The notes under the pieces: generated by a model
Database searches by the model: none
The model's input: the letters and a program-made list of their open reading frames with translations, nothing else
What the model was told of the DNA's origin: nothing
NCBI RefSeq assembly: GCF_018100925.1
Contig: NZ_JAGJEH010000002.1
Location: 62,001 to 126,000 of the forward strand
Reading direction: 5' to 3'
Length of the DNA: 64,000 nucleotides
Source: Pseudoalteromonas luteoviolacea
GTDB taxonomy: Bacteria; Pseudomonadota; Gammaproteobacteria; Enterobacterales; Alteromonadaceae
Translations under genes and position numbers: made by a program
In this document: one piece after another, positions 9,724 through 17,984 of the stretch
Numbering within the stretch: the first letter of the stretch is position 1
Layout: each line of letters opens with the position of its first letter

Positions 9724-9750
9724 AGCCATAGTTTTTACTGTGGCTTTTTT
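9724..9750 (+). terminator. Intrinsic terminator after ruvB
   Basis: AGCCATAG (9724-9731) pairs with CTGTGGCT (9738-9745) with one G-T pair and is followed by T residues. It ends the ruvCAB transcript. Confidence 0.85.
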
Positions 9751-9788
9751 CTTTGCGCGCGTTATTTCCTAGCAACCCCAAATTTTAG

Positions 9789-9822
9789 GCAAAAAAAAGC
9801 CCGCACATGTGTGCGGGCGAAA
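9789..9822 (-). terminator. Strong hairpin with T-tract on the minus strand
   Basis: A near-perfect palindrome of GCCCGCACA and TGTGCGGGC arms is flanked on the plus strand by eight A residues, which become the U-tract of a minus-strand transcript. It is the terminator of the candidate small RNA and may also catch readthrough from ruvB. Confidence 0.8.
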
Positions 9823-9968
9823 ACAACAAGTTGAAGGAAGTAATCCAGGGAACTGATGAGTCTGTTAAGGTTTTATCCAAAAGTTTCTCATCAAAAGCAA
9901 CAGAGTAAATCAGAACTCTATCACTCGGTAACTGGCTTTGCATTGCGTTAAGCAGTGCGCTCAGTACA
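9789..9968 (-). ncRNA. Candidate small RNA, about 180 nt, own promoter and terminator
   Basis: On the minus strand a good sigma-70 promoter (TTGATA, 17 bases, TAATAT; 9975-10003) is followed about 170-180 bases later by a strong hairpin with eight T residues. No annotated gene lies between. The open frame across the region has no ATG at its start, its TTG start would lie in the -35 box, and it would be translated through the terminator stem, so I favour a non-coding RNA. An internal ATG frame of 52 codons exists but lacks a ribosome-binding site. The U-rich tail is typical of Hfq-bound small RNAs. Ends are estimates from the promoter and hairpin. Targets are unknown. Confidence 0.45.
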
Positions 9969-9974
9969 GGGTGT

Positions 9975-10003
9975 ATATTAGAGATATTCTGGTTCGTTAT
10001 CAA
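9975..10003 (-). promoter_or_regulatory. Sigma-70-type promoter of the candidate small RNA
   Basis: Reading the minus strand, TTGATA (9998-10003) and TAATAT (9975-9980) are separated by exactly 17 bases. Each hexamer matches the consensus at five of six or four of six positions. Confidence 0.5.
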
Positions 10004-10520
10004 ACTAGAAAAATTGCAACTTTCGAATAAAAAAAACTAATGTGAAATGATCTTATCATTTCTTACATTGTCGAAAGGTTGCTATATTGCCATTTATAAA
10101 TATATGAAATATAAGGTTTTGTACTATTTATGCGCAAAATGTAAATATTAGATAATCTGTTGTTAATTGGTATTACCAATGTATTTTTGAGCATTTATTC
10201 GCGCAAAGTGAATAAATCCTTGTATTTATGCAGGGCGAGTAAATATTTACGCTCCTTGTCAAGGCGAAGAATAAAAATGTTAATAAAACAGCAAAAGCAA
10301 CAAACCAAATGGATTTAAGTGAAAAATATCCTTATTTAAGAGCCTAAGTGTCGTCGGATGAGCCATTGTGTTATTTATCGACATTTAAGCTAATTTTATA
10401 GCTTTGACGTTGTAAGGCATTATTTGTGTGGTTAAACTACCTGAACCTTTTGTCGTGCTTGAAGTCTATCTGTTGAAAGGCGCCATGCCGGGTACACAAT
10501 ATTATTAGGAGTGTTAAAAC
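10004..10520. other. Gene-free stretch upstream of tolQ
   Basis: About 500 AT-rich bases hold no credible gene. Possible plus-strand promoters are TTGCCA-17-TATAAG (10087-10115) and, nearer tolQ, TTGTAA-17-TAAACT (10410-10438). A PdhR-like palindrome lies at 10166-10180. In E. coli ybgC lies directly before tolQ; no ybgC is present here. Confidence 0.6.
10166..10180. promoter_or_regulatory. PdhR-like operator (GntR/FCD-type palindrome)
   Basis: ATTGGTATTACCAAT is a perfect inverted repeat around one base and fits the ATTGGTnnnACCAAT consensus known for PdhR; related GntR-family repressors such as LldR bind similar sites. It sits between a possible -35 (TTGTTA, 10160-10165) and -10 (TATTTT, 10182-10187), as a repressor site would. 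The regulator and target are inference. Confidence 0.4.
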
Positions 10521-11225
10521 GTGGAATCGGGTTTAAATTTCATCGATCTAATTTTAGAAGCCAGTGTGTTGGTTCAACTTGTTATGTTGACGCTAGTCGG
10601 CATGTCCATCGCCTCATGGGCGATTATATTCCAGCGCCGTTCTGTGATTGCTGAAGCACAAAGTGATGCCCGTAAGTTTGAGCAACAATTTTGGTCTGGT
10701 ATGGACTTAGGTAAGTTATATAATGAAATCACTGCACGTTCAGGCAGCTCGAAAGGGTTAGAAGCTTTATTTGTTGCTGGGTTCAAAGAGTTTGCAAGAC
10801 ATAAGAAGAATAACACAGGCTCAGCAAATATGATTCTAGATGGCACACATCGTTCGATGCGCGTGGCGTTATCGCGAGAAGTAGAAAAGCTAGAGTCGAG
10901 TTTGTCTTTTCTTGCTACAGTTGGATCTATCAGCCCGTACATAGGTTTATTTGGTACTGTATGGGGTATCATGAACGCGTTCATCGCTTTAGGTAATGTT
11001 AAACAGGCAACTCTGCAGATGGTTGCGCCGGGTATCGCAGAAGCACTGATCGCAACAGCAATGGGCCTGTTTGCTGCAATCCCTGCGGTGATGGCGTACA
11101 ACCGTTTTGCAAAACATGTAGAAAAGTTGGAAGTAAACTATGCCAATTTTATGGAAGAGTTTGCCAATATTTTACATCGTCAAGCAGCCACTTTAGTGGA
11201 GAGCAAAACCAATGTATCAGCCTAA
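10521..11225 (+). CDS. tolQ: Tol-Pal system proton-channel subunit TolQ
   Basis: A 234-residue inner-membrane protein of the MotA/TolQ/ExbB family. With TolR it forms the proton channel that energises TolA and pulls on Pal during outer-membrane constriction at division. Three membrane segments are visible: near residues 15-37 ([18 protein letters not shown]), about 135-155, and about 170-190. The start is GTG, preceded by AGGAG with 9 bases spacing, and the first residues ([14 protein letters not shown]) align with known TolQ. It overlaps tolR by 14 bases, which suggests coupled translation. Confidence 0.95.
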   Translation: MESGLNFIDLILEASVLVQLVMLTLVGMSIASWAIIFQRRSVIAEAQSDARKFEQQFWSGMDLGKLYNEITARSGSSKGLEALFVAGFKEFARHKKNNTGSANMILDGTHRSMRVALSREVEKLESSLSFLATVGSISPYIGLFGTVWGIMNAFIALGNVKQATLQMVAPGIAEALIATAMGLFAAIPAVMAYNRFAKHVEKLEVNYANFMEEFANILHRQAATLVESKTNVSA

Positions 11226-11640
11226 AAAAAGAAGACCGGTTGCAGAGATCAATGTAGTTCCCTACATTGATGTCATGTTGGTGTTGCTGATCATCTTTAT
11301 GGCAACAGCGCCGCTTATCACCCATGGTGTGAAAGTGGATTTACCCCAAATGCAAGAGTCTGACTTGGTTGAAACCCAAGATGCGCCGCCAATTATCGCC
11401 ACCATTGATGCTGAAGGGAAATATTACGTGTCTGTAGGCACAAACCCAGAAGCGCCAATGGATGCCGTAGAAGTCGCAGCGGTTATTAAGCTTAAATTAC
11501 AACAAAACCCTGATACGCCTGTAATGATTAAAGGCTCGGGTCGTGTGTCGTATCAAGAAGTTTTACTGCTAATGGATTTTTTGAAAAATGCAGGGGTGCC
11601 ATCTGTGGGGCTAATGACAAAATCATTCGAGGATAATTAA
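11212..11640 (+). CDS. tolR: Tol-Pal system protein TolR
   Basis: A 142-residue ExbD/TolR family protein: a short cytoplasmic basic stretch ([20 protein letters not shown]) whose membrane helix carries the conserved aspartate (Asp20) needed for proton flow, followed by a periplasmic domain that can bind peptidoglycan. Length matches E. coli TolR (142). The gene overlaps tolQ by 14 bases and its stop shares one base with the tolA start (TAATG), marking a tight operon. Confidence 0.95.
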   Translation: MYQPKKRRPVAEINVVPYIDVMLVLLIIFMATAPLITHGVKVDLPQMQESDLVETQDAPPIIATIDAEGKYYVSVGTNPEAPMDAVEVAAVIKLKLQQNPDTPVMIKGSGRVSYQEVLLLMDFLKNAGVPSVGLMTKSFEDN

Positions 11641-12581
11641 TGGATGCGTTAACAAGCGGAATTATCAAGTCGTTTCTGCTTCACTTTGCGTTAGCCGGTA
11701 TGTTGTTCGCGTCGGCTAACCTACAAATGTCAAAGCCCACGGTCATGCAAGTGCAATTAAATCCAGTTATGGAAGAGACGCCGGATGAGAAGGTGGTCTC
11801 TGCAATTTCTGTAGATCAACAGGCTGTAGAGCGTAAGGTTGCTGAACTGAAACGCAAAGAAGATGCACAAAAGCGTGCAGAAGAAAAACGCATTCGCGAT
11901 TTGGAGCGTCGTGCTGTGCAAGCGCGAAAAGATCGAGAAGCTGAGGCCCGCAGGATTAAAAAGCTTGAACAACAACGTCAGGCTAAACTTGCTGAAAAGC
12001 GTAAAGCGGAAGCTCAAGCCAAAAAGGCTCGAGAAGTAGAGAAAAAGCAACGCGCGGATGCAGAGAAGGCGAGAAAAGAAAAATTACAGGCTGAACAAGC
12101 AGCTAAAGCGGCGGCAGAAAAGCGCAAGTCTGAAGAGGACCGTTTAAGAGAGGCTGAAGCTAAGCGTAAGCGTCAAGAAGAAGAGGCGAAGCGCAAAGCA
12201 CAAGAAGCTGAACAAGCACGACAAAAAGCATTGCAAGAACAATTGTTACAAGAGCAGTTAGCTCAAGAGCAGGCAGCGCGTGCAAAAATCAGACAACAAC
12301 AAGTACTCGGTGAAGTAGACAAGTACAAAGCACTTATAATGCAACGTATTCAATCTAACTTACTTATTGATGAGAAAATGAAAGGGAAACAGTGTCGCTT
12401 GAACATTCGCTTAGGCTTTAATGGCCTCGTGACTCAAGCGAAATCATTAGGGGGAGATAAGTTAGTGTGCGAAGCGGCATTGAGGGCCGTACGCATGGCG
12501 GATACACTGCCTGTTTCAAAAGACAAAGATGTTTTTGAACAGCTTAAAAATATTAATTTAACGATTAAACCAAATCTTTAA
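11640..12581 (+). CDS. tolA: Tol-Pal system protein TolA
   Basis: A 313-residue protein linking the inner membrane to the outer-membrane Tol-Pal partners. Domain I is one membrane helix near residues 8-27. Domain II (about residues 65-220) is a very long charged helix rich in Lys, Glu, Ala and Arg, typical of TolA. Domain III is a small globular C-terminal domain beginning near VDKYKALIMQRIQSN, with two cysteines (KGKQCRLNIRL and DKLVCEAAL) likely to form a disulphide. It is shorter than E. coli TolA (421), mostly in the helical spacer, where length varies widely. The ATG overlaps the tolR stop. Confidence 0.93.
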   Translation: MDALTSGIIKSFLLHFALAGMLFASANLQMSKPTVMQVQLNPVMEETPDEKVVSAISVDQQAVERKVAELKRKEDAQKRAEEKRIRDLERRAVQARKDREAEARRIKKLEQQRQAKLAEKRKAEAQAKKAREVEKKQRADAEKARKEKLQAEQAAKAAAEKRKSEEDRLREAEAKRKRQEEEAKRKAQEAEQARQKALQEQLLQEQLAQEQAARAKIRQQQVLGEVDKYKALIMQRIQSNLLIDEKMKGKQCRLNIRLGFNGLVTQAKSLGGDKLVCEAALRAVRMADTLPVSKDKDVFEQLKNINLTIKPNL

Positions 12582-12590
12582 AGGAAAACC

Positions 12591-13949
12591 ATGTTAAAGC
12601 ATTTTAAAAACATATTTCTGGTTTTTGCTTTTGGTATGACGACTTTGGCTCATGCGGCACTTGAGATCGTCATTACTGAAGGTGTAGACAGCGCAAGACC
12701 AATAGGGGTTGTGCCTTTTAAATATATCGGCAACGGTACCGTCCCTTCAGAGATAAGCACAGTCATCGCAGCTGATTTGATGCGCAGCGGAAAATTTAAG
12801 GCTGTTTCAGAAGAACAAATGCCACAATTGCCTACTACCGATGAAGATGTGGATTACGATGCATGGGTTAGTCTAGGTGTCGAAGCAATCGTCGTTGGTA
12901 CAATCACTCAGCAACCGGCTAATCGCTATTTGGTTAAGTATGAGCTAATCGATGTCTTGCGTGCTCAGATCACCGGTGGTGAAACGCGTATGATGAGTAA
13001 TGGCAAACTAATGAAAAGCCAAGACCATATTTTGGAAAGCCGCCAAAGCGTGATCGATAGTGATTCATTCCGTTACTATTCACACCAGATCAGTGATGTG
13101 GTTTACGAAGCTCTGACAGGTGAACGTGGTGCATTTAGAACAAAAATAGCGTATGTGATTGTTCGCGAAGAGCAAGATAAGCCATATCAGCTAGTTGTTG
13201 CCGACTACGATGGTTTTAATGAGCAAGTTTTACTGCGTTCGAAAGAACCATTAATGTCACCAGCTTGGTCTCCAGATGGCAATAAGTTGGCCTATGTGAC
13301 TTTTGAAAATCGCCAATCTCAAGTTTATATTCAAGATATCTATACTGGTAAACGTGAAAAGTTAACCAGCTATCCTGGTATTAACGGAGCGCCACAGTTT
13401 TCACCTGATGGTTCACAAATGCTGGTCGTGTTATCAAAAGACAAAGGCGGCGCGACAGAAGTCTATGTAATTGACTTAGAAACACGCGTCGAAAAGCGCT
13501 TAACGAAGCATAGAAGTATAGATACCGAGCCAAGTTGGCACCCAAATGGCCGAGAAATTGTGTATACGTCTGAAAGGGGTGGTAATGCCCAGATTTATAA
13601 GTTAAATTTAGACTCTGGTAGATCTAGACGCGTTACATTCGATGGTGATATGAACTTAGCGGGTTCAATTACGCCGGATGGTAAGCAATTAGTAATGGTA
13701 AATCGCACGCTAGGTCAGTACCATATAGCAAAGAAAGAATTTGATTCAGGGCTGTTTCAGGTGTTAACTCGTACGAGACTCGATGAATCACCGAGTATTG
13801 CGCCGAACGGCTCTATGATTATTTACAGTACCCTGCATAATAATAAGCAGGTTTTGGCCCTGGTGTCGATGGACGGTCGCTTTAAAGCGAGACTGCCTGT
13901 GCTTGACGGGCAAGTGAAGGCACCGGCCTGGTCGCCATTTTTACAGTAA
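12591..13949 (+). CDS. tolB: Tol-Pal system periplasmic beta-propeller TolB
   Basis: A 452-residue periplasmic protein with a cleavable signal ending LAHA, just before the mature LEIVITEG. The N-terminal domain has the family sequence PIGVVPFKY. The C-terminal six-bladed propeller shows repeated blade motifs such as [38 protein letters not shown] and [10 protein letters not shown]. TolB binds Pal and is released by TolA. The gene lies 9 bases after tolA with AAAGGAAAACC before the ATG. Confidence 0.96.
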   Translation: MLKHFKNIFLVFAFGMTTLAHAALEIVITEGVDSARPIGVVPFKYIGNGTVPSEISTVIAADLMRSGKFKAVSEEQMPQLPTTDEDVDYDAWVSLGVEAIVVGTITQQPANRYLVKYELIDVLRAQITGGETRMMSNGKLMKSQDHILESRQSVIDSDSFRYYSHQISDVVYEALTGERGAFRTKIAYVIVREEQDKPYQLVVADYDGFNEQVLLRSKEPLMSPAWSPDGNKLAYVTFENRQSQVYIQDIYTGKREKLTSYPGINGAPQFSPDGSQMLVVLSKDKGGATEVYVIDLETRVEKRLTKHRSIDTEPSWHPNGREIVYTSERGGNAQIYKLNLDSGRSRRVTFDGDMNLAGSITPDGKQLVMVNRTLGQYHIAKKEFDSGLFQVLTRTRLDESPSIAPNGSMIIYSTLHNNKQVLALVSMDGRFKARLPVLDGQVKAPAWSPFLQ

Positions 13950-13990
13950 TTTTTACTGGTTAGACTTATAAAGATATAGGAATATACTCG

Positions 13991-14524
13991 ATGCAACTTA
14001 ACAAAACTTTAAAGGCTTTATTGGTAGCGTTGCCTGTAATGACTTTAGCTGCATGTAGCTCATCATCTGGTGATGTTGAAGGTGGTGATAGCCAGCAAAC
14101 TAATGCTGCTTCTAACAGCAACGACAAGGTTGATGTAAATACAATTGACCGTCCAAAAACTGCTGAAGAGAAATTACAAGAGAAGTACACTCAGTTGCGT
14201 CAAGAGCAGATCGTATACTTCGATTTTGACCGCTCTACAGTACGCAGCGAATATGTTGAGTTACTACAAGCACATGCAGACTTCCTAGTTAAAAACCCAA
14301 GCGTAAAAGTACTTGTTGAAGGCCACGCGGATGAGCGCGGTACACCTGAGTACAACATTGCACTTGGCGAGAGCCGTGGTAAGTCTGTTGCTAAATACCT
14401 TGAGAGCCTAGGTGTTTCTGATAGCCAAATCTCAGTAGTGAGCTATGGTGAAGAAAAGCCAATGGTTAAGTCGCGCACTGAAGAAGCTTTTGCTAAGAAC
14501 CGTCGCGCGGTATTGGTATACTAA
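13991..14524 (+). CDS. pal: Peptidoglycan-associated lipoprotein Pal
   Basis: A 177-residue outer-membrane lipoprotein with lipobox LAAC (Cys22), a Ser/Asn-rich linker, and an OmpA-like peptidoglycan-binding domain. The domain shows VYFDFDRSTVRSEY and the signature VLVEGHADERGTPEYN, whose Asp and Arg bind the diaminopimelate of peptidoglycan. Pal anchors the outer membrane to the wall and is the cargo of the Tol motor. It lies 41 bases after tolB in the same direction. Family length is typical (E. coli 173). Confidence 0.96.
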   Translation: MQLNKTLKALLVALPVMTLAACSSSSGDVEGGDSQQTNAASNSNDKVDVNTIDRPKTAEEKLQEKYTQLRQEQIVYFDFDRSTVRSEYVELLQAHADFLVKNPSVKVLVEGHADERGTPEYNIALGESRGKSVAKYLESLGVSDSQISVVSYGEEKPMVKSRTEEAFAKNRRAVLVY

Positions 14525-14541
14525 TTTAGACAAGAGATGTT

Positions 14542-15297
14542 ATGAAGCCGAAAACTATTTTGGCAGCCATCATCTTTCTTAGCGGGAGCTCCCAAGTCTG
14601 GGCAGCTCCCGCTACTGTTTATGATGCTGCAAATAATCAAAAGTCGCTTGAACAGCGCGTTGCTGAACTTGAAAAAATGATGACCAATCGGAATCGAGTG
14701 CAAGCAGATCTCCAATTACAGTTGCAGCAATTGCAAGACGAAGTAAGCCAAGTTCGCGGTTTTACCGACGAGCAAAGTTATAAACTTGAAAAGGTACTAC
14801 AGCGTCAGCGCGAGCTTTATCAAGAAATTGAAAATCGTGTTAGCCAAGTTTATGAGCAAACTAAGTCGGATATAGCAGCTACTGCCATTCCAACAGTGGG
14901 TGAGCAAGCAGTAAGCTCCAACCTGTCTGAAAATGAAGCCTATGACCGCGCTGTTGCTCTAATTATGAAAGATAAGCGCTATGATGCGGCCATTCCAGAG
15001 TTTCAGAGCTTTTTGCAACAATTCCCTGAATCTGTGTATATTCCAAATGCACATTATTGGCTCGGGCAGCTACAATCAATTAAGAGTAAGCCTGCGGAAG
15101 CAATTAAGCACTTTACTATTGTGGTTGAACAGTTTCCTGATTCAAACAAACGTCCAGATGCGATGCTAAAGCTGGGTACTCTGGCTGCGAATGCAGGTGA
15201 TAAGGCCAAAGCGACGCAATTATTCAATGCGTTGATAAAAGAATACCCAAGTACGACTGCTGCAAAATTAGCAACAGAGAGATTATCTAAGCTGTAA
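14542..15297 (+). CDS. cpoB: Cell-division coordinator CpoB (YbgF)
   Basis: A 251-residue periplasmic protein with signal peptide ending VWAA. Next comes a coiled coil (about residues 30-110: RVAELEKMMTNRNRVQADLQ) that trimerises in E. coli, then a C-terminal TPR domain (AIPEFQSFLQQFPESVYIP, AIKHFTIVVEQFPDS). In E. coli CpoB links Tol-Pal to PBP1B and LpoB during septal peptidoglycan synthesis. Position after pal is conserved. A lpoB gene is also present in this window at 47890-48504. Confidence 0.93.
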   Translation: MKPKTILAAIIFLSGSSQVWAAPATVYDAANNQKSLEQRVAELEKMMTNRNRVQADLQLQLQQLQDEVSQVRGFTDEQSYKLEKVLQRQRELYQEIENRVSQVYEQTKSDIAATAIPTVGEQAVSSNLSENEAYDRAVALIMKDKRYDAAIPEFQSFLQQFPESVYIPNAHYWLGQLQSIKSKPAEAIKHFTIVVEQFPDSNKRPDAMLKLGTLAANAGDKAKATQLFNALIKEYPSTTAAKLATERLSKL

Positions 15298-15372
15298 TCA
15301 GCTGCTTTATGTACACAGTGGTGTAAAAATAGGCGCTTAGACATAAAATTTAAAAAAAACAGCGTAATTCAG

Positions 15373-15400
15373 TTGCACTAGAATTTTAAATAAGTATTAT
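15373..15400 (+). promoter_or_regulatory. Promoter of the tRNA-Lys array
   Basis: TTGCAC (15373-15378), a 16-base spacer and TATTAT (15395-15400) are followed by a GC-rich discriminator (AAGCGCCCGC). A GC-rich discriminator is typical of stable-RNA promoters under stringent control. It lies about 50 bases before the first tRNA. Confidence 0.6.
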
Positions 15401-15448
15401 AAGCGCCCGCAGCAGGCGATACGGTATCGACTTCTTGCTGCAATGAGT

Positions 15449-15524
15449 GGGTCATTAGCTCAGTTGGTAGAGCAGTGGACTTTTAATCCATTGGTCGATG
15501 GTTCGAGTCCATCATGACCCACCA
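15449..15524 (+). tRNA. tRNA-Lys(UUU), copy 1 of 10
   Basis: A complete 76-base cloverleaf: acceptor GGGTCAT/ATGACCC, anticodon loop CTTTTAA with anticodon TTT, T-arm GGTTCGAGTCC, and CCA encoded. It decodes AAA and AAG. Confidence 0.97.
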
Positions 15525-15548
15525 CTTTTGCTTAAATTTGATATGAGC

Positions 15549-15624
15549 GGGTCATTAGCTCAGTTGGTAGAGCAGTGGACTTTTAATCCATTGGTCGATG
15601 GTTCGAGTCCATCATGACCCACCA
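15549..15624 (+). tRNA. tRNA-Lys(UUU), copy 2 of 10
   Basis: Identical to copy 1 over all 76 bases. The spacer before it is 24 bases. Confidence 0.97.
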
Positions 15625-15645
15625 TTAAGCTTAAAATTCCCGAGC

Positions 15646-15721
15646 GGGTCATTAGCTCAGTTGGTAGAGCAGTGGACTTTTAATCCATTGGTCGATGGTT
15701 CGAGTCCATCATGACCCACCA
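15646..15721 (+). tRNA. tRNA-Lys(UUU), copy 3 of 10
   Basis: Identical 76-base gene after a 21-base spacer. Confidence 0.97.
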
Positions 15722-15748
15722 TTTTAAGTTGTCTTCATATCCTCGAGC

Positions 15749-15824
15749 GGGTCATTAGCTCAGTTGGTAGAGCAGTGGACTTTTAATCCATTGGTCGATG
15801 GTTCGAGTCCATCATGACCCACCA
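15749..15824 (+). tRNA. tRNA-Lys(UUU), copy 4 of 10
   Basis: Identical 76-base gene after a 27-base spacer, the longest in the array. Confidence 0.97.
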
Positions 15825-15847
15825 TTAAGCACATCAATATCCAGAGC

Positions 15848-15923
15848 GGGTCATTAGCTCAGTTGGTAGAGCAGTGGACTTTTAATCCATTGGTCGATGG
15901 TTCGAGTCCATCATGACCCACCA
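15848..15923 (+). tRNA. tRNA-Lys(UUU), copy 5 of 10
   Basis: Identical 76-base gene after a 23-base spacer. Confidence 0.97.
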
Positions 15924-15948
15924 TTAGCTTAAATCTGGATATCCGAGC

Positions 15949-16024
15949 GGGTCATTAGCTCAGTTGGTAGAGCAGTGGACTTTTAATCCATTGGTCGATG
16001 GTTCGAGTCCATCATGACCCACCA
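15949..16024 (+). tRNA. tRNA-Lys(UUU), copy 6 of 10
   Basis: Identical 76-base gene after a 25-base spacer. Confidence 0.97.
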
Positions 16025-16047
16025 TTAAGCTTAAAAATTTCCCGAGC

Positions 16048-16123
16048 GGGTCATTAGCTCAGTTGGTAGAGCAGTGGACTTTTAATCCATTGGTCGATGG
16101 TTCGAGTCCATCATGACCCACCA
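16048..16123 (+). tRNA. tRNA-Lys(UUU), copy 7 of 10
   Basis: Identical 76-base gene after a 23-base spacer. Confidence 0.97.
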
Positions 16124-16148
16124 TTTAAGCTTATAAAAATTCTTGAGC

Positions 16149-16224
16149 GGGTCATTAGCTCAGTTGGTAGAGCAGTGGACTTTTAATCCATTGGTCGATG
16201 GTTCGAGTCCATCATGACCCACCA
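16149..16224 (+). tRNA. tRNA-Lys(UUU), copy 8 of 10
   Basis: Identical 76-base gene after a 25-base spacer. Confidence 0.97.
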
Positions 16225-16247
16225 TTCAAGATTAAAACTTCCCGAGC

Positions 16248-16323
16248 GGGTCATTAGCTCAGTTGGTAGAGCAGTGGACTTTTAATCCATTGGTCGATGG
16301 TTCGAGTCCATCATGACCCACCA
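16248..16323 (+). tRNA. tRNA-Lys(UUU), copy 9 of 10
   Basis: Identical 76-base gene after a 23-base spacer. Confidence 0.97.
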
Positions 16324-16348
16324 TTCAAGTTTAAAAATTTCCTCGAGC

Positions 16349-16424
16349 GGGTCATTAGCTCAGTTGGTAGAGCAGTGGACTTTTAATCCATTGGTCGATG
16401 GTTCGAGTCCATCATGACCCACCA
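16349..16424 (+). tRNA. tRNA-Lys(UUU), copy 10 of 10
   Basis: Identical 76-base gene; last of the array. The pyrimidine-rich sequence after it shows no hairpin. Confidence 0.97.
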
Positions 16425-16501
16425 TTTCCTTTACGACTCTTTTATTCTTAAATATTCTTTCCTAATCTTGTCATTTACTAGGATTATCTCCGTATTTTTC
16501 G

Positions 16502-16507
16502 TATAAT
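16502..16507 (+). promoter_or_regulatory. Consensus -10 box upstream of nadA
   Basis: A perfect TATAAT; no good -35 is seen at the right distance. A transcript from here would begin near 16514, leaving a short leader before the nadA ATG at 16547. Confidence 0.4.
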
Positions 16508-16546
16508 TCGCGCCAATTATGCAATGTGGACTATGTGGTCGAGAGA

Positions 16547-17590
16547 ATGAGTCTAGCAGAACAAATCATGCCTGAGGATTATATATTTCCTCCAAAGCCA
16601 GCACCGCTGAACGATGAAGAAAAGCAGCAGTATAAAGCGCGGATCAAGTCATTGTTAAAAGAGAAAAATGCGGTCTTGGTTGCCCATTATTACACAGATC
16701 CAGAGATCCAAGCGTTAGCGGAAGAAACTGGTGGTTGTGTCGCAGATTCACTGGAAATGGCGCGTTTTGGTGCCAAGCAAGAAGATGCGGAAATCATTAT
16801 TGTGGCAGGTGTTCGTTTCATGGGCGAAACGGCAAAAATTTTAACACCTGAAAAAACCGTCGTGATGCCAACGTTGGCTGCAACTTGTTCCTTGGATGTG
16901 GGTTGCCCAATAGATGCGTTTTCTAAATTCTGTGACGAACACCCAGAAAGAAAAGTCGTGGTTTATGCAAACACGTCGACAGCGGTTAAAGCGCGAGCAG
17001 ATTGGATTGTGACGTCTTCTTGTGCTCTAGAGATAGTCGAGCACTTAGACTCTGAAGGGGAAACCATTATTTGGGGTCCTGACAAGCACCTAGGTTCTTA
17101 TATTCAAAAGAAAACAGGTGCAGACATGATCATGTGGAATGGTGCATGTATCGTTCACGATGAGTTCAAGACAAAAGCGCTTAAAGATATGAAAGCGCTT
17201 CACCCTGATGCGGCAGTGCTGGTACACCCAGAATCTCCAGCTGAAATCGTTGATCTTGCTGATGCTGTTGGTTCGACAAGTCAATTGATCAAAGCAGCAC
17301 AAGAGATGGACAATCAAAAATTCATCGTGGCAACAGATCGCGGTATTTTTTACAAGATGCAGCAGCTTTGCCCTGAAAAAGAATTTTTTGAGGCACCAAC
17401 AGCAGGTGAAGGCGCAACTTGCCGTAGTTGTGCACACTGTCCATGGATGGCCATGAATGGCTTACAAGCGATTGAAGAAGCGCTAATTAATCCAGAAGGG
17501 AAAGAAGTCTTCGTCGATATGGATTTACGTGAAGGCGCACTGCGTTCACTTAACCGTATGTTAGATTTCTCTGCAAGTTTAAAAGGCTAA
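16547..17590 (+). CDS. nadA: Quinolinate synthase NadA
   Basis: A 347-residue [4Fe-4S] enzyme that condenses iminoaspartate with dihydroxyacetone phosphate to make quinolinate, an early step of NAD synthesis in the cytoplasm. Family sequences include [20 protein letters not shown], the cluster cysteines in [10 protein letters not shown] and [16 protein letters not shown], and TSSCALEI. The frame is open back to 16526, but a start there (GTG) would leave only a 12-base leader from the TATAAT and has no ribosome site. ATG at 16547, after GAGAGA, better fits the family N-terminus. The cpoB-tRNA-nadA order is conserved with E. coli. Confidence 0.95.
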   Translation: MSLAEQIMPEDYIFPPKPAPLNDEEKQQYKARIKSLLKEKNAVLVAHYYTDPEIQALAEETGGCVADSLEMARFGAKQEDAEIIIVAGVRFMGETAKILTPEKTVVMPTLAATCSLDVGCPIDAFSKFCDEHPERKVVVYANTSTAVKARADWIVTSSCALEIVEHLDSEGETIIWGPDKHLGSYIQKKTGADMIMWNGACIVHDEFKTKALKDMKALHPDAAVLVHPESPAEIVDLADAVGSTSQLIKAAQEMDNQKFIVATDRGIFYKMQQLCPEKEFFEAPTAGEGATCRSCAHCPWMAMNGLQAIEEALINPEGKEVFVDMDLREGALRSLNRMLDFSASLKG

Positions 17591-17640
17591 TGGAGATTGT
17601 CTGTAATCTAGCCAATTAAGCGAGATTACAAAAAAAGTAC

Positions 17641-17669
17641 TTGCTAAAAGGCGGGGGTTTTCATAGTAT
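17641..17669 (+). promoter_or_regulatory. Promoter of tRNA-Ser
   Basis: TTGCTA (17641-17646), 17 bases and TAGTAT (17664-17669), followed by the GC-rich discriminator TAGCCCCGC. GCGGGG and CCCCGC here can also pair around the -10 box. Confidence 0.6.
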
Positions 17670-17687
17670 TAGCCCCGCATTCAGTGC

Positions 17688-17778
17688 GGAGAGATGGCTG
17701 AGTGGCTTAAGGCGCACGACTGGAACTCGTGTATACGTTTATAGCGTATCGAGGGTTCGACTCCCTCTCTCTCCGCCA
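17688..17778 (+). tRNA. tRNA-Ser(GGA)
   Basis: A 91-base class II tRNA. Acceptor GGAGAGA pairs with TCTCTCC; the anticodon stem CACGA/TCGTG holds loop CTGGAAC with anticodon GGA, reading UCC and UCU. The long variable arm GTATACGTTTATAGCGTATC is typical of tRNA-Ser, and CCA is encoded. It is preceded by its own promoter. Confidence 0.95.
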
Positions 17779-17984
17779 TTCCTTCTTTATATTTCTTAAA
17801 TTCCAATAGTTCCTATAGTCAATTTATATATCTTTGCTCTTCATTAAGATTTCCATTTAGAATTTTACATTACGTTCAGGCTAAAAAATCTACCATTTGG
17901 CGACAATCATTTATTATTAAAATTATAGTTAGGATAGAATGTCAGCTGTTCGCATTAGTTCTAGGCCCAAGGTAGGTAGAGTGT

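Larger units (their letters stand above)
15449..16424 (+). repeat. Tandem array of ten identical tRNA-Lys(UUU) genes
   Basis: Ten 76-base tRNA genes, identical by eye and each encoding CCA, recur about every 100 bases with 21-27 base AT-rich spacers that share TTAAGC and CGAGC ends but otherwise vary. There is one promoter in front and no clear terminator within the array, so a single polycistronic precursor is likely. The place (between cpoB and nadA) is the same as that of the lys/val tRNA cluster in E. coli, but here every gene is tRNA-Lys. Confidence 0.95.

Noticed and set aside
9785..10003. A 72-codon minus-strand frame between ruvB and tolQ
   Set aside because: Its start is a TTG that coincides with the -35 box of a good promoter, there is no ribosome site, and it reads through the terminator stem. 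A small RNA explains the region better.
15449..16424. A possible CRISPR-like array because of regular 100-base repeats
   Set aside because: Each repeat is a complete tRNA-Lys with CCA; spacers are short, AT-rich and partly alike, with no cas genes.
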